Positions 15,675 to 23,837 of a stretch of 39,730 bases of DNA are shown in pieces; position 1 is the first letter of the stretch; each line of letters opens with the position of its first letter. The stretch is taken from NCBI RefSeq assembly GCF_001673365.1, contig NZ_LZLS01000092.1:1-39730 (forward strand). Reading direction: 5' to 3'. The notes under the pieces were generated by a model. That model was not told where the DNA came from. It saw nothing but the letters and a program-made list of their open reading frames with translations, and searched no databases. A program made the position numbers and the translations under genes. This DNA is from Mycobacterium asiaticum (GTDB taxonomy: Bacteria > Actinomycetota > Actinomycetes > Mycobacteriales > Mycobacteriaceae).

Positions 15675-17321
15675 GTGTCGTTTCTAGCCGTGGCTCCCGA
15701 CTGGGTGACGGCGGCGGCAGCGGATCTGGAAAGCATCGGTTCGGCGTTGAACGCGGCCAATGCCGCCGCGGCCCTTCCGACCACTGGCATCGCCACCGCC
15801 GCAGCTGACGAGGTCTCGACCGCGGTCGCAGCGCTGTTCTCCGGATTCGGTCGCGAATATCAGGCTCTGAACACCCAGCTCAGCGCGTTTCAGCAGCAGT
15901 TTCAGCTGCTGCTGGGTTCGGCGGCGGGGTCGTATGCGACGGCCGAGGCAGCAGCCAGCGTGCCGCTGCTTGACGGCGTACTAGGTGTGATCAACGCGCC
16001 TACCCAGTTGCTGTTGGGACGTCCGCTGATCGGTGACGGAGCGGCGGGGACGGCCGCGAGTCCGAACGGCGGGGCCGGCGGGATTTTGTGGGGCAGCGGC
16101 GGCGCCGGTTATTCCCAGTCTGGTGCGGGGGTGCCTGGTGGGAATGGCGGCTCGGCCGGACTTATCGGCAACGGAGGAGCCGGTGGTAGTGCCGGGGCCA
16201 CCGCGACCGGCGGGGCCGGTGGGAACGGCGGATGGCTCTACGGCAACGCCGGGCCTGGGGGCGTCGGAGGCAGTTTAGGCGGGGCAGGCGGTGCCGGCGG
16301 GGTGGCCTACCTGCTGGGTTCGGGTGGCAATGGCGGCCCCGGCGGCCTTACCGACAATTTGGCCTTACCGCGCGGGTATGGCGGCACCGGCGGGCACGGC
16401 GGCGCGATCTTTGGCAATCACGGTTTCAGCGGCGCCGGTTGGGACGGCAGGAGCGTTGCGATGCCGACCCTGGTTGGCACCGAGCCGGTGGTCAATATGT
16501 CGGTCAACGGCGGACCCTCGGCCCCCATCCTGGTCGACACCGGGTCCGCCGGGCTGGTTCTTCAACCCCAAGATGTCGGCGGGCTGCCCGGTTTGCTGCG
16601 GATGGGCATTCCGACCGGGATCAACATCAGCGGCTACAGCGGTGGCCTGACCTACATCTACGCCAGCTGGCCGACGACGGTGGACTTCGGAAACGGCATC
16701 GTCACCGCGCCCACCAACGTCAATGTCGTCCTGTTCTCGCTCCCGACGACTCCATTTGCCATCAACGCCTACTTCACCGAGTTCTTGAAGAACCCGTTCA
16801 CCACCCCGTTCGATGCTTACTTCGCATCCGCCGGTGTGGACGGCGTGTTGGGCGTCGGCCCGAACGCGGTCGGACCGGGCCCGAGCATTCCAAACCTGGC
16901 ATTGCCGGGCAACCTCAACCAGGGCGTGCTCATTGACATGTACAACGAGAAGTTGCACTTCGGCCCCAACCCGGGGCCGCAGAACTTCGTCGTTCCCGGC
17001 GGATCTCCGATCACCACCCTGTGGATGTCGACAGATAACGGCGCGACTCGCATACCGGTCCCATCGATCATCGACTCTGGCGGCGTGTATGGCACCATGC
17101 CGTCGGCTGCGATTGGCGGCGCCTCGAGCCTGCCGGCGGGCAATTACCAGTTCTACACAACCGAGGCCGGCCCAGACATGCTGTATGAATTCAACTCAAC
17201 GCAATACAAGCCGACGGTCATTTCGTCAGGCCTGATGAACACCGGGTTCAAACCGTTCTTTGACCAACCCATCTACATCGACTTCACCACACCCGGTGGC
17301 AGGACAATCGCCAACAACTAG
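15675..17321 (+). CDS. PE_PGRS protein with C-terminal pepsin-like aspartic protease domain
   Basis: This 548-residue protein has three parts. Residues 1 to about 100 form a PE domain (SFLAVAPDWVTAAAADLESI) that should guide export by a type VII system. Residues about 115-265 are a glycine-rich PGRS tract of GGAGG-type repeats. Residues about 270-548 form an aspartic protease with two active-site motifs, DTG in ILVDTGSAGLVL (about 286) and DSG in SIIDSGGVYG (about 465). The family includes PecA of M. marinum and PE_PGRS35/PE_PGRS16 of M. tuberculosis; PecA cleaves ESX-5 substrates such as LipY. Both aspartates are present, so it should be active. The start is GTG 15675, with a GGAGGGGG ribosome binding site. 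Confidence 0.92.
   Translation: MSFLAVAPDWVTAAAADLESIGSALNAANAAAALPTTGIATAAADEVSTAVAALFSGFGREYQALNTQLSAFQQQFQLLLGSAAGSYATAEAAASVPLLDGVLGVINAPTQLLLGRPLIGDGAAGTAASPNGGAGGILWGSGGAGYSQSGAGVPGGNGGSAGLIGNGGAGGSAGATATGGAGGNGGWLYGNAGPGGVGGSLGGAGGAGGVAYLLGSGGNGGPGGLTDNLALPRGYGGTGGHGGAIFGNHGFSGAGWDGRSVAMPTLVGTEPVVNMSVNGGPSAPILVDTGSAGLVLQPQDVGGLPGLLRMGIPTGINISGYSGGLTYIYASWPTTVDFGNGIVTAPTNVNVVLFSLPTTPFAINAYFTEFLKNPFTTPFDAYFASAGVDGVLGVGPNAVGPGPSIPNLALPGNLNQGVLIDMYNEKLHFGPNPGPQNFVVPGGSPITTLWMSTDNGATRIPVPSIIDSGGVYGTMPSAAIGGASSLPAGNYQFYTTEAGPDMLYEFNSTQYKPTVISSGLMNTGFKPFFDQPIYIDFTTPGGRTIANN
16050..16440 (+). repeat. PGRS glycine-rich repeat tract
   Basis: This is a stretch of degenerate repeats such as GGCGGGGCCGG and GGTGGCAATGGCGG, encoding Gly-Gly-X runs within the PE_PGRS gene. 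Such tracts are prone to slippage and recombination in mycobacteria. Confidence 0.8.
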
Positions 17322-17390
17322 CGCGCCTCGAATAACGTTGCCACACCGCTAGTTCGGGACCTGTCGGCACCCGCCGATAGAGTCAGCTCC

Positions 17391-18551
17391 ATGTTGCAGA
17401 CGATCGCGGTGCGCGGCTACCGCTCCCTGCGCGAGATCGTGCTGCCGCTGGGCCGGCTGTCCGTGGTCACCGGCGCCAACGGCACCGGGAAATCGTCGGT
17501 GTACCGCGCGCTGCGCCTGCTGGCCGATTGCGGCCGTGGCGAAGTGATCGGCTCGCTCGCGCGCGAGGGCGGGCTGGAGTCGGTGCTGTGGGCCGGGCCC
17601 GAGCAGCTGGGCGGCGCACGCAAGCAAGGCAAGACACAGGGCACCGTGCGCACTCGCCCGGTTTCGCTCGAACTCGGTTTCGCCGCAGATGATTTCGGCT
17701 ATCTGGTCGACCTCGGCGTACCTCAGACCTCGGAATGCCTGACTGCCTTCACCCGCGACCCGGAGATCAAGCGGGAGGCATTGTTCGTCGGCCCGGTGCT
17801 GCGGCGCGCCACCACGTTGGTGCGTCGCACCCGCGAATTCGCCGAAGTCAGTAGCGATTTCGGCGGTGGGTTCGACGAGCTGTGCCGAAACTTGCCGTCC
17901 TACCGCAGCGTGCTGGCCGAATATGCGCACCCGCAAGCACTTCCAGAGCTTGCCGCCGTGCGCGAAAGGCTCCGGGGGTGGCGCTTCTACGACGGCTTCA
18001 GGGTTGACGCCGCCGCACCCGCGCGACTACCGCAGGTCGGCACCCGCACTCCGGTGCTCTCCGATGACGGCGCCGACTTGGCCGCGGCCATCCAGACGAT
18101 CATCGAGGCGGGATTCGACGACCTGAGCCGAATCGTCGCCGACGCGTTCGACGGTGCCACCGTCTCCGTCGACGTCAACAGCGGTCTGTTCGACCTGCAG
18201 CTGCACCAGCGCGGCATGCTGCGGCCACTGCGCGCGGCCGAATTGTCCGATGGCACACTGCGATTCCTGCTGTGGGCCGCCGCTTTGCTCAGCCCGCAAC
18301 GGCCGTCACTGATGGTGCTCAACGAACCGGAAACGTCATTGCACCCCAGCCTGGTCGGCCCGCTGGCTTCGCTGATCCGCGTCGCGGCCGACCATACCCA
18401 GGTCATCGTCGTCACGCACTCCCGTTCGCTGCTCGAATTCCTCGACAGCGCGGACACCGCGGAGATCGAACTGTACAAGGATTTTGGCGAGACCCGCATC
18501 ACGGGCCAGAGTTTGCTGACGACGCCGCCGTGGGACTGGGGCAAGCGGTAG
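17391..18551 (+). CDS. Orphan SMC/ABC-like AAA family ATPase
   Basis: The 386-residue protein begins MLQTIAVRGYRSLREIVLPL, the N-terminal pattern of RecF/SMC-like ATPases. It has Walker A GANGTGKS (28-35) and a C-terminal half with an ABC-type signature, AAELSDGTLRFLLWAAALL. The Walker B region is LMVLNEPETSLHPSLV, with asparagine where the family usually has aspartate (D-E-P). A switch histidine follows in VIVVTHSRSLLEFL. Between them lies a region of about 200 residues without a long coiled coil. Proteins of this type (COG4637-like) act alone or with nucleases in some defence systems. No partner gene is adjacent here: it lies between the PE_PGRS gene and a TetR gene on the same strand. Confidence 0.82.
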   Translation: MLQTIAVRGYRSLREIVLPLGRLSVVTGANGTGKSSVYRALRLLADCGRGEVIGSLAREGGLESVLWAGPEQLGGARKQGKTQGTVRTRPVSLELGFAADDFGYLVDLGVPQTSECLTAFTRDPEIKREALFVGPVLRRATTLVRRTREFAEVSSDFGGGFDELCRNLPSYRSVLAEYAHPQALPELAAVRERLRGWRFYDGFRVDAAAPARLPQVGTRTPVLSDDGADLAAAIQTIIEAGFDDLSRIVADAFDGATVSVDVNSGLFDLQLHQRGMLRPLRAAELSDGTLRFLLWAAALLSPQRPSLMVLNEPETSLHPSLVGPLASLIRVAADHTQVIVVTHSRSLLEFLDSADTAEIELYKDFGETRITGQSLLTTPPWDWGKR

Positions 18552-18568
18552 CCGGAGCCCCCCGCATC

Positions 18569-18604
18569 CATGATTTGCGTGCAATGTGTGCATTCCATGC
18601 AAAT
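18569..18604. promoter_or_regulatory. Degenerate operator at the tetR start
   Basis: CATGATTTGCG (18569-18579) and TGCATTCCATG (18589-18599) resemble the two arms of the mmpS operator (CATGATCTGCA and TGCAGATCATG), matching at 9 of 11 and 8 of 11 positions. An outer inverted pair, ATTTGC (18573-18578) and GCAAAT (18599-18604), also spans it. This is consistent with weak autoregulation by the TetR protein. Confidence 0.4.
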
Positions 18605-19222
18605 ATGGGAGGCATGGCCAATCAGTTAGGTCTGCGCGAACGTCGCCGCCGGCAGACCAGCGCGGACATCCGCGGTGCCGCCGTGCGCCTGGCGCAAGCC
18701 AGGGGTTGGGACAAGGTCACCATCGAGGAAATCTGCGTCCAGGCGGGTATCTCCACCCGCACTTTCTTCAACTACTTCCCCAACAAGGAAGCCGCCATCG
18801 CCTACGGTCCCTCGGACCTGCCGGCCGAGTTGGCCGCCGATTTCGTCGCCGCCGGACCTGCCCCGTATTCGGCGGTTCTGGCCGAGTTGATCACCTTGGC
18901 TGCCCACCATCTGCGGGACATGCCCCCGCAGCGTGAACAGGCGGTTTGCATGCTCGACCTGGCGAAAACCACCCCGGCGGTCTTGGCGGCATTCCTGGCG
19001 GACCTCGAACGTTTTCAGACGCAGTTGACCGACATCGTCGCCAAACGCCAGGGGATGCCGTCCGACGACGAGATTGCAGCGCTGATTGCCGCGTTGGCGT
19101 TGACGGCCGTGCGTTCGGGCATCGAACGGTGGTCGAGCAGCGAACCTGAGGACGCCGACGACACGCCGATGCCCTACGTCGAGCGGGCTGCCGCACTGGT
19201 CAACAGCATTTTTTCGGGATAA
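18605..19222 (+). CDS. TetR-family repressor next to mmpS-mmpL
   Basis: The 205-residue regulator starts MGGMANQLGLRERRRRQTSA. An internal ATG three codons on is possible, but its GGGAGG would then lie only one base away. The DNA-binding domain (about 12-60) has the standard TetR helices IRGAAVRLAQARGWDKVTIE, EICVQAGISTRTFFNYFPNK and EAAIAYG. The C-terminal domain is ligand-binding and variable, with LITLAAHHLRDMPPQREQAV and ALIAALALTAVRSGI. Its gene lies directly upstream of the mmpS-mmpL operon on the same strand, and a perfect inverted repeat sits between them. It therefore most likely represses the transporter and is released by a transported compound or lipid. Confidence 0.92.
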   Translation: MGGMANQLGLRERRRRQTSADIRGAAVRLAQARGWDKVTIEEICVQAGISTRTFFNYFPNKEAAIAYGPSDLPAELAADFVAAGPAPYSAVLAELITLAAHHLRDMPPQREQAVCMLDLAKTTPAVLAAFLADLERFQTQLTDIVAKRQGMPSDDEIAALIAALALTAVRSGIERWSSSEPEDADDTPMPYVERAAALVNSIFSG

Positions 19223-19249
19223 CGGCGTGACCGAAAACACATGAACTTG

Positions 19250-19276
19250 CATGATCTGCAAAATATGCAGATCATG
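19250..19276. promoter_or_regulatory. Perfect TetR-type operator before mmpS
   Basis: CATGATCTGCA (19250-19260) and TGCAGATCATG (19266-19276) are exact inverted copies of 11 bp around the 5-bp centre AAATA. This is the strongest dyad in the intergenic region between tetR and mmpS and has the size expected for a TetR dimer or a pair of dimers. The mmpS start lies 173 bp downstream. Confidence 0.75.
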
Positions 19277-19300
19277 TACTGATGGTCCGGCGCTCTTTTC

Positions 19301-19390
19301 TCGCGAGCCGAACCACACAGCGAAAAACCCGGCCGGAAATCACAGCCAGGTTCGACTCGCGAAACGGGCCTCGAAAAGGGGCTCTGCCCC
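19301..19390 (+). promoter_or_regulatory. Structured leader of the mmpS-mmpL transcript
   Basis: TCGCGAGCCGAACC (19301-19314) can pair with GGTTCGACTCGCGA (19349-19362) over 14 bp with one mismatch that remains pairable as G-U in RNA. A second short hairpin, GGGGC-TCT-GCCCC, follows at 19378-19390. Neither is followed by a U-run, so a simple terminator is unlikely. If transcription starts near the operator, both would lie in a leader of about 150 nt or more before the mmpS start. Confidence 0.45.
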
Positions 19391-19449
19391 AACCCCCGCA
19401 ATTGATGTTCGAAAACATCGAAGACTTTGTAGCGCAAAGGATCACCTAG

Positions 19450-19884
19450 GTGCAGATGGCAAGGATTGTGCGCGATGCCTGGTTGCCGCTGCTGATCGTG
19501 GCGGTGGTGGCGATCGGTGGATTCACCGTGCACCGGGTCAAGTCGTTCTTCGTCGCTGAGAATGCCGACACCCTCACCAGTCCGAAAGTCGACGACTCCA
19601 AACCCTTCAAACCCAAGGTCGTCAAGTACGAGGTCTTTGGCTCCGCGTCGCACGCGAACGTGAACTACCTGGACCTCAGTGCAGAACCGCAGCGCCGTGA
19701 CGACACGCCGCTGCCCTGGACCCTGGTGCTGAGCACGACCGCACCTTCGGTCTTCCCGAACATTTCGGCGCAGAGCGACGGCAATTACCTCGGCTGTCGC
19801 ATCACCGTCGACGACGAAGTCAAAGACGAGCAAATCTCCCACGGCGTGCACGCCCTGACCTCCTGCTTGGTGAAATCCGCATGA
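19450..19884 (+). CDS. MmpS-family membrane accessory protein
   Basis: MmpS proteins are small membrane-anchored partners of MmpL transporters. The 144-residue product has one N-terminal helix ([20 protein letters not shown]) and a periplasmic beta-rich domain with the family blocks [40 protein letters not shown] and [20 protein letters not shown], ending in CLVKSA. The length is that of MmpS4/MmpS5. The start is GTG 19450, with AAAGGATC about 7 bases upstream; ATG 19456 is less well placed. Its stop overlaps the ATG of mmpL by four bases, so the two are coupled. Confidence 0.93.
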   Translation: MQMARIVRDAWLPLLIVAVVAIGGFTVHRVKSFFVAENADTLTSPKVDDSKPFKPKVVKYEVFGSASHANVNYLDLSAEPQRRDDTPLPWTLVLSTTAPSVFPNISAQSDGNYLGCRITVDDEVKDEQISHGVHALTSCLVKSA

Positions 19885-22811
19885 GCACGATCACCGAACC
19901 CGCCCGGCCCGACAACGCCGACACCGCGCCCATCCCCAAACACGCTGCGCGCCCTGCCATCCCACACTTCCTGCGCAAATTCGCCGTTCCCGTCATCATC
20001 GGCTGGATCGCGCTGATCGCGGTACTCAACGTCGTCGTCCCGCAGCTGGACGAAGTCGGGAAGATGCGCTCGGTCTCGATGAGCCCCGACGACGCCCAAT
20101 CCGTCATCGCCACCAAGCGCGTCGGTGAGGTCTTCAAGGAGTACAAGTCCAACAGCTCGGTGATGATCGTGCTGGAGGGCCAAAATGCACTCGGCGCCGA
20201 CGCGCATGCCTTCTACGACCAGATCGTCAAGAAGCTCGAGGCTGACAAAGACCACGTCGAGCACGTTCAGGACTTTTGGAGCGATCCGCTTACCGGCGCG
20301 GGTGCCCAGAGCAACGACGGCAAGGCCGCCTACGTCCAGGTCTATCTCGTCGGAAACATGGGCGAGTCAAAGGCCAACGACTCGGTTGAGGCGGTCCAGC
20401 ACATCGTCGAAAGCGTGACGCCGCCCAATGGTGTCAAGGCCTTCGTCACCGGCCCGTCGGCTTTGGAGGCCGACCAGCATCTGGCCGGTGACCGCAGTCT
20501 GCAAGTGATCACGGGAGCAACCTTCGTCGTGATCATCGCAATGCTGCTGATGGTCTACCGCTCGATCGTCACGGTGCTGCTCACGCTGGGGATGGTGGTG
20601 TTCGAACTGGCCGCCGCTCGCGGCGTGGTCGCCTTCCTCGGTTATCACCAAGTCATCGGCCTCTCCACCTTCGCCACGAACCTGTTGGTCACGTTGGCCA
20701 TTGCGGCCGCAACCGACTATGCGATCTTCTTGATCGGCCGATATCAGGAAGCCAGAGCCGTCGGAGAATCCCGAGAAGACGCCTACTACACCATGTTCCA
20801 CGGCACCGCACACGTGGTGCTCGGCTCGGGCATGACGATCGCGGGTGCGACGTTCTGCCTGCATTTCACCAACCTGCCGTACTTCCAGACGTTGGGCGTC
20901 CCACTGGCCATCGGCATGGTGGTCGTTGTCCTCGCGGCGCTGACGCTGGGTCCCGCGGTCATCTCGGTGGCCTCGCGCTTCCGTCAGACACTCGAACCCA
21001 AGCGCGCACAGCGGATTCGCGGCTGGCGCAAGGTCGGTGCCGCCGTCGTGCGCTGGCCCGGGCCGATCCTGGTCATGACCATCGGGATCGCACTTGTCGG
21101 CCTGCTCACCCTGCCCGGGTATCGGACCAACTACAACGACCGCAACTACTTACCCGATGATTTGCCGGCCAACGCCGGCTACGCAGCCGCCGACCGGCAC
21201 TTCTCCAAGGCTCGGATGAATCCCGAGTTGTTGATGATCGAAAGTGACCACGATCTACGCAATTCCGCGGACTTCCTGGTGATCGACAAGATTGCCAAAG
21301 CAATCTTCCGGGTTCCGGGAATCAGTCGGGTGCAGGCGATTACCCGCCCCGAAGGCAAGCCGATCGAACACACCTCGATTCCGTTCCAGATCAGCATGCA
21401 AGGCGTCAGCCAGCAGATGACGCAGAAGTACCAAGAAGATCAGATCGCCGACATGCTCAAGCAGTCCGATGAGATGCAGACGACCATCGACAGCATGGTG
21501 CAGATGCAGGACATCACCACTCAGATGGCCAACGACATGCACATCATGGTCGGCAAGATGCACGCAATGACGCTCGATGTCGCCGAATTGCGGGATCACA
21601 TGGCGGATTTCGAGGATTTCTTCCGCCCCATCCGTGCCTACTTCTACTGGGAGAAGCACTGCTTCGACATCCCGGTGTGCTGGTCGTTGCGGTCCGTCTT
21701 CGACGCGCTCGATGGCGTCGATCTGATGACCGATGACATCCAGAGCTTGATGCCGATCATGGATCACCTCGACACCCTGATGCCGCGGATGGTGGCGCTG
21801 ATGCCCGAGATGATCCAGAACATGAAGAACATGAAAACGATGATGCTGACCATGTATTCGACCCAGAAGGGTCTGCTGGAACAGCAGCAGCGTGCGCAAC
21901 GCGACTCATCGGCGATGGGTAGGGCGTTCGACGCGTCGCGCAACGACGACTCGTTCTACCTGCCGCCGGAGACTTTCGAGAACGCGGAGTTCAAGAAGGG
22001 TATGAAGAACTTCATATCTCCCGACGGCCACGCGGTGCGGTTCATCATCAGCCACGACGGCGATCCGATGTCCGCAGAAGGCATTTCGCATATCGACGCC
22101 ATTAAGAAGGCCGCCTACGAGTCGCTCAAGGGCACGCCGATGGAGGGCTCCAAGATCCTGCTCGGCGGCACCGCGGCCACCTTCAAGGACATGCGGGACG
22201 GCAGCAACTACGACTTGTTGATCGCCGGAATCGCTTCCATGTGCTTGATTTTCATCATCATGCTGGTCCTTACGCGCAGCGTGGTGGCCTCGGCGGTGAT
22301 CGTGGGTACCGTATTGCTTTCGCTGGGAGCATCTTTCGGGCTTTCAGTGCTCATCTGGCAGCATCTGATCGGTATCGAACTGCACTGGATGGTGCTCGCT
22401 ATGTCGGTCATCATCCTGCTGGCGGTCGGCGCCGACTACAACCTGCTGCTGGTCTCCCGCTTCAAGGAAGAGATCCACGCCGGCCTCAACACCGGCATCA
22501 TCCGGGCGATGGGCGGCACCGGGTCGGTGGTGACGTCGGCTGGGCTCGTGTTCGCATTCACGATGATGACGATGGCGGTCAGCGAACTGATCGTGATCGG
22601 CCAGGTTGGCACCACGATCGGCCTGGGCCTGCTGTTCGACACCCTGATCGTGCGGTCACTGATGACACCCTCGATCGCGGCCCTGCTGGGTAAGTGGTTC
22701 TGGTGGCCGCAACGCGTCCGGCAGCGTCCGGTCCCCTCCCCCTGGCCCACGCCGACGGGAGCGCACGCCAAGAAGGACTCCGAAAAGGACGAAGCGCTGA
22801 CTTCGGTGTGA
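19881..22811 (+). CDS. MmpL-family RND transporter (MmpL4/5 type)
   Basis: This 976-residue RND transporter exports lipids, siderophores or drugs using the proton gradient. Two transmembrane modules enclose large periplasmic loops. The Asp-Tyr pairs of the proton relay are visible in [16 protein letters not shown] (about 276) and [15 protein letters not shown] (about 850). A methionine- and glutamine-rich coiled coil at about 510-610 ([20 protein letters not shown]) and the cysteine-bearing [20 protein letters not shown] place it with the MmpL4/MmpL5 group, which needs an MmpS partner. The cytosolic C-terminus is short. With the TetR upstream the cluster resembles TetR-MmpS-MmpL loci that confer efflux resistance in M. 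abscessus; the substrate here is unknown. Confidence 0.94.
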   Translation: MSTITEPARPDNADTAPIPKHAARPAIPHFLRKFAVPVIIGWIALIAVLNVVVPQLDEVGKMRSVSMSPDDAQSVIATKRVGEVFKEYKSNSSVMIVLEGQNALGADAHAFYDQIVKKLEADKDHVEHVQDFWSDPLTGAGAQSNDGKAAYVQVYLVGNMGESKANDSVEAVQHIVESVTPPNGVKAFVTGPSALEADQHLAGDRSLQVITGATFVVIIAMLLMVYRSIVTVLLTLGMVVFELAAARGVVAFLGYHQVIGLSTFATNLLVTLAIAAATDYAIFLIGRYQEARAVGESREDAYYTMFHGTAHVVLGSGMTIAGATFCLHFTNLPYFQTLGVPLAIGMVVVVLAALTLGPAVISVASRFRQTLEPKRAQRIRGWRKVGAAVVRWPGPILVMTIGIALVGLLTLPGYRTNYNDRNYLPDDLPANAGYAAADRHFSKARMNPELLMIESDHDLRNSADFLVIDKIAKAIFRVPGISRVQAITRPEGKPIEHTSIPFQISMQGVSQQMTQKYQEDQIADMLKQSDEMQTTIDSMVQMQDITTQMANDMHIMVGKMHAMTLDVAELRDHMADFEDFFRPIRAYFYWEKHCFDIPVCWSLRSVFDALDGVDLMTDDIQSLMPIMDHLDTLMPRMVALMPEMIQNMKNMKTMMLTMYSTQKGLLEQQQRAQRDSSAMGRAFDASRNDDSFYLPPETFENAEFKKGMKNFISPDGHAVRFIISHDGDPMSAEGISHIDAIKKAAYESLKGTPMEGSKILLGGTAATFKDMRDGSNYDLLIAGIASMCLIFIIMLVLTRSVVASAVIVGTVLLSLGASFGLSVLIWQHLIGIELHWMVLAMSVIILLAVGADYNLLLVSRFKEEIHAGLNTGIIRAMGGTGSVVTSAGLVFAFTMMTMAVSELIVIGQVGTTIGLGLLFDTLIVRSLMTPSIAALLGKWFWWPQRVRQRPVPSPWPTPTGAHAKKDSEKDEALTSV

Positions 22812-22884
22812 TCCTCCGCGCGCACACCCCGGCGCGAGCGTCCGCTTAGGTACAGCTCCGACGGCGTGTCACCGTGCAGACACG

Positions 22885-22923
22885 CGCGCTCGCCGCGTCA
22901 GCGTCGCGCTCGCCGCGTCAGCG
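22885..22923. repeat. Two 19-bp tandem repeats in the mmpL 3' region
   Basis: CGCGCTCGCCGCGTCAGCG occurs at 22885-22903 and again at 22905-22923, with one T between. The second copy contains the stop codon of the minus-strand gene at 22918. The repeat probably arose by slippage and may have changed the downstream region of that gene. Confidence 0.8.
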
Positions 22924-23790
22924 CACGACGTCGAACACCGCCGCGGCCGACGTCACGGCCTTGTCCCCGTTGCCCTCGTCGTGCAACAGCATGCGTACCC
23001 CGACGCGTCCGGGGCCGGGATGCGCGGTGCCCTCAACCCGGAACGGGCCCACCTTGCCGCGGGACATGAACATCACATGCCAGCTGATCACCTGTAGCTT
23101 CCTTGTGCCGGCGACGTCGGCGGCCAGGTCGATGGCCGCGGTTTCCAGGACCACGTGCTGGGGCCCGATGTGCAGGGCCGCATCCGGCGAGGCGTATTCG
23201 GCGCTGAGCGGTGGCAGCACCCAGTGACCGTCGTCGCGCCGATGAGCGCCGAAAGCCGCCCACAGCGGCGGCAGGTCGGGTGAGTCTTCGATCACCAGCT
23301 CGGTGCCCGAAACATCCATCCGGCCAAGGCCTTCCGGCGGAATTCCGATGACGGCACCCTGGCCTTCGTTGAACGCGACGACCCGGTCCGGGTTGTCGGC
23401 GTCGACGATTTTGCAGCGTCCGTAACCCATCGTCCGGCCCTGGTGCACGATGCCGGACTCGACGATCTCGACGCGGCTGACGTCATAGCCGGGGTCGACG
23501 ATCTGCACCGACGCGATGACCGGATTGGGCACCGCGACCATGTCGGTCTGACAGCCCTCCGGTGATGAGATGGCGAGTGGCGCAACCATGATTCCGCCCG
23601 CCTCGTTGCGCATGTCCCGGCGGATGCTGACGGTGTTGTCGACATCCCCGAGGTCCATCGAGGAGTGCTTGCGCCCGATGTAGCGGTAGCTGAGCAGGCC
23701 GGTCCAGCGGCGGTACAGCTCGTCGCGGTACGCATCGGCGTCGCCGCGCAGCTCACGGATGTCTCGCAGTCGATCGCCCGAGTCGGCCAT
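22918..23790 (-). CDS. Conserved protein of unknown function, possible hotdog fold
   Basis: The 290-residue protein from ATG 23790 (MADSGDRLRDIRELRGDADA) has no motif I can name with certainty. The pattern of two halves with RRDMRNEAGGIMVAPLAISS and VGPFRVEGTAHPGPGRVGVR, and its strand-rich character, suggest a double-hotdog (thioesterase- or dehydratase-like) fold; this is an inference. The open frame continues to 23820. ATG 23790 is preferred because a TATAGC box lies about 10 bases upstream, implying a nearly leaderless transcript. It is divergent from the molybdopterin oxidoreductase, with only 47 bases between them, so their promoters overlap. Confidence 0.7.
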   Translation of the reverse strand: MADSGDRLRDIRELRGDADAYRDELYRRWTGLLSYRYIGRKHSSMDLGDVDNTVSIRRDMRNEAGGIMVAPLAISSPEGCQTDMVAVPNPVIASVQIVDPGYDVSRVEIVESGIVHQGRTMGYGRCKIVDADNPDRVVAFNEGQGAVIGIPPEGLGRMDVSGTELVIEDSPDLPPLWAAFGAHRRDDGHWVLPPLSAEYASPDAALHIGPQHVVLETAAIDLAADVAGTRKLQVISWHVMFMSRGKVGPFRVEGTAHPGPGRVGVRMLLHDEGNGDKAVTSAAAVFDVVR

Positions 23791-23837
23791 GCCGATGACG
23801 CTATACAAAAACGGGCACAAGTGTCACGCTCGACAGC

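Noticed and set aside
16050..16440. Repetitive tract examined as a possible CRISPR or tandem-repeat array
   Set aside because: The repeats are short, degenerate and in frame as Gly-Gly-X codons of the PE_PGRS protein; there are no regular spacers.
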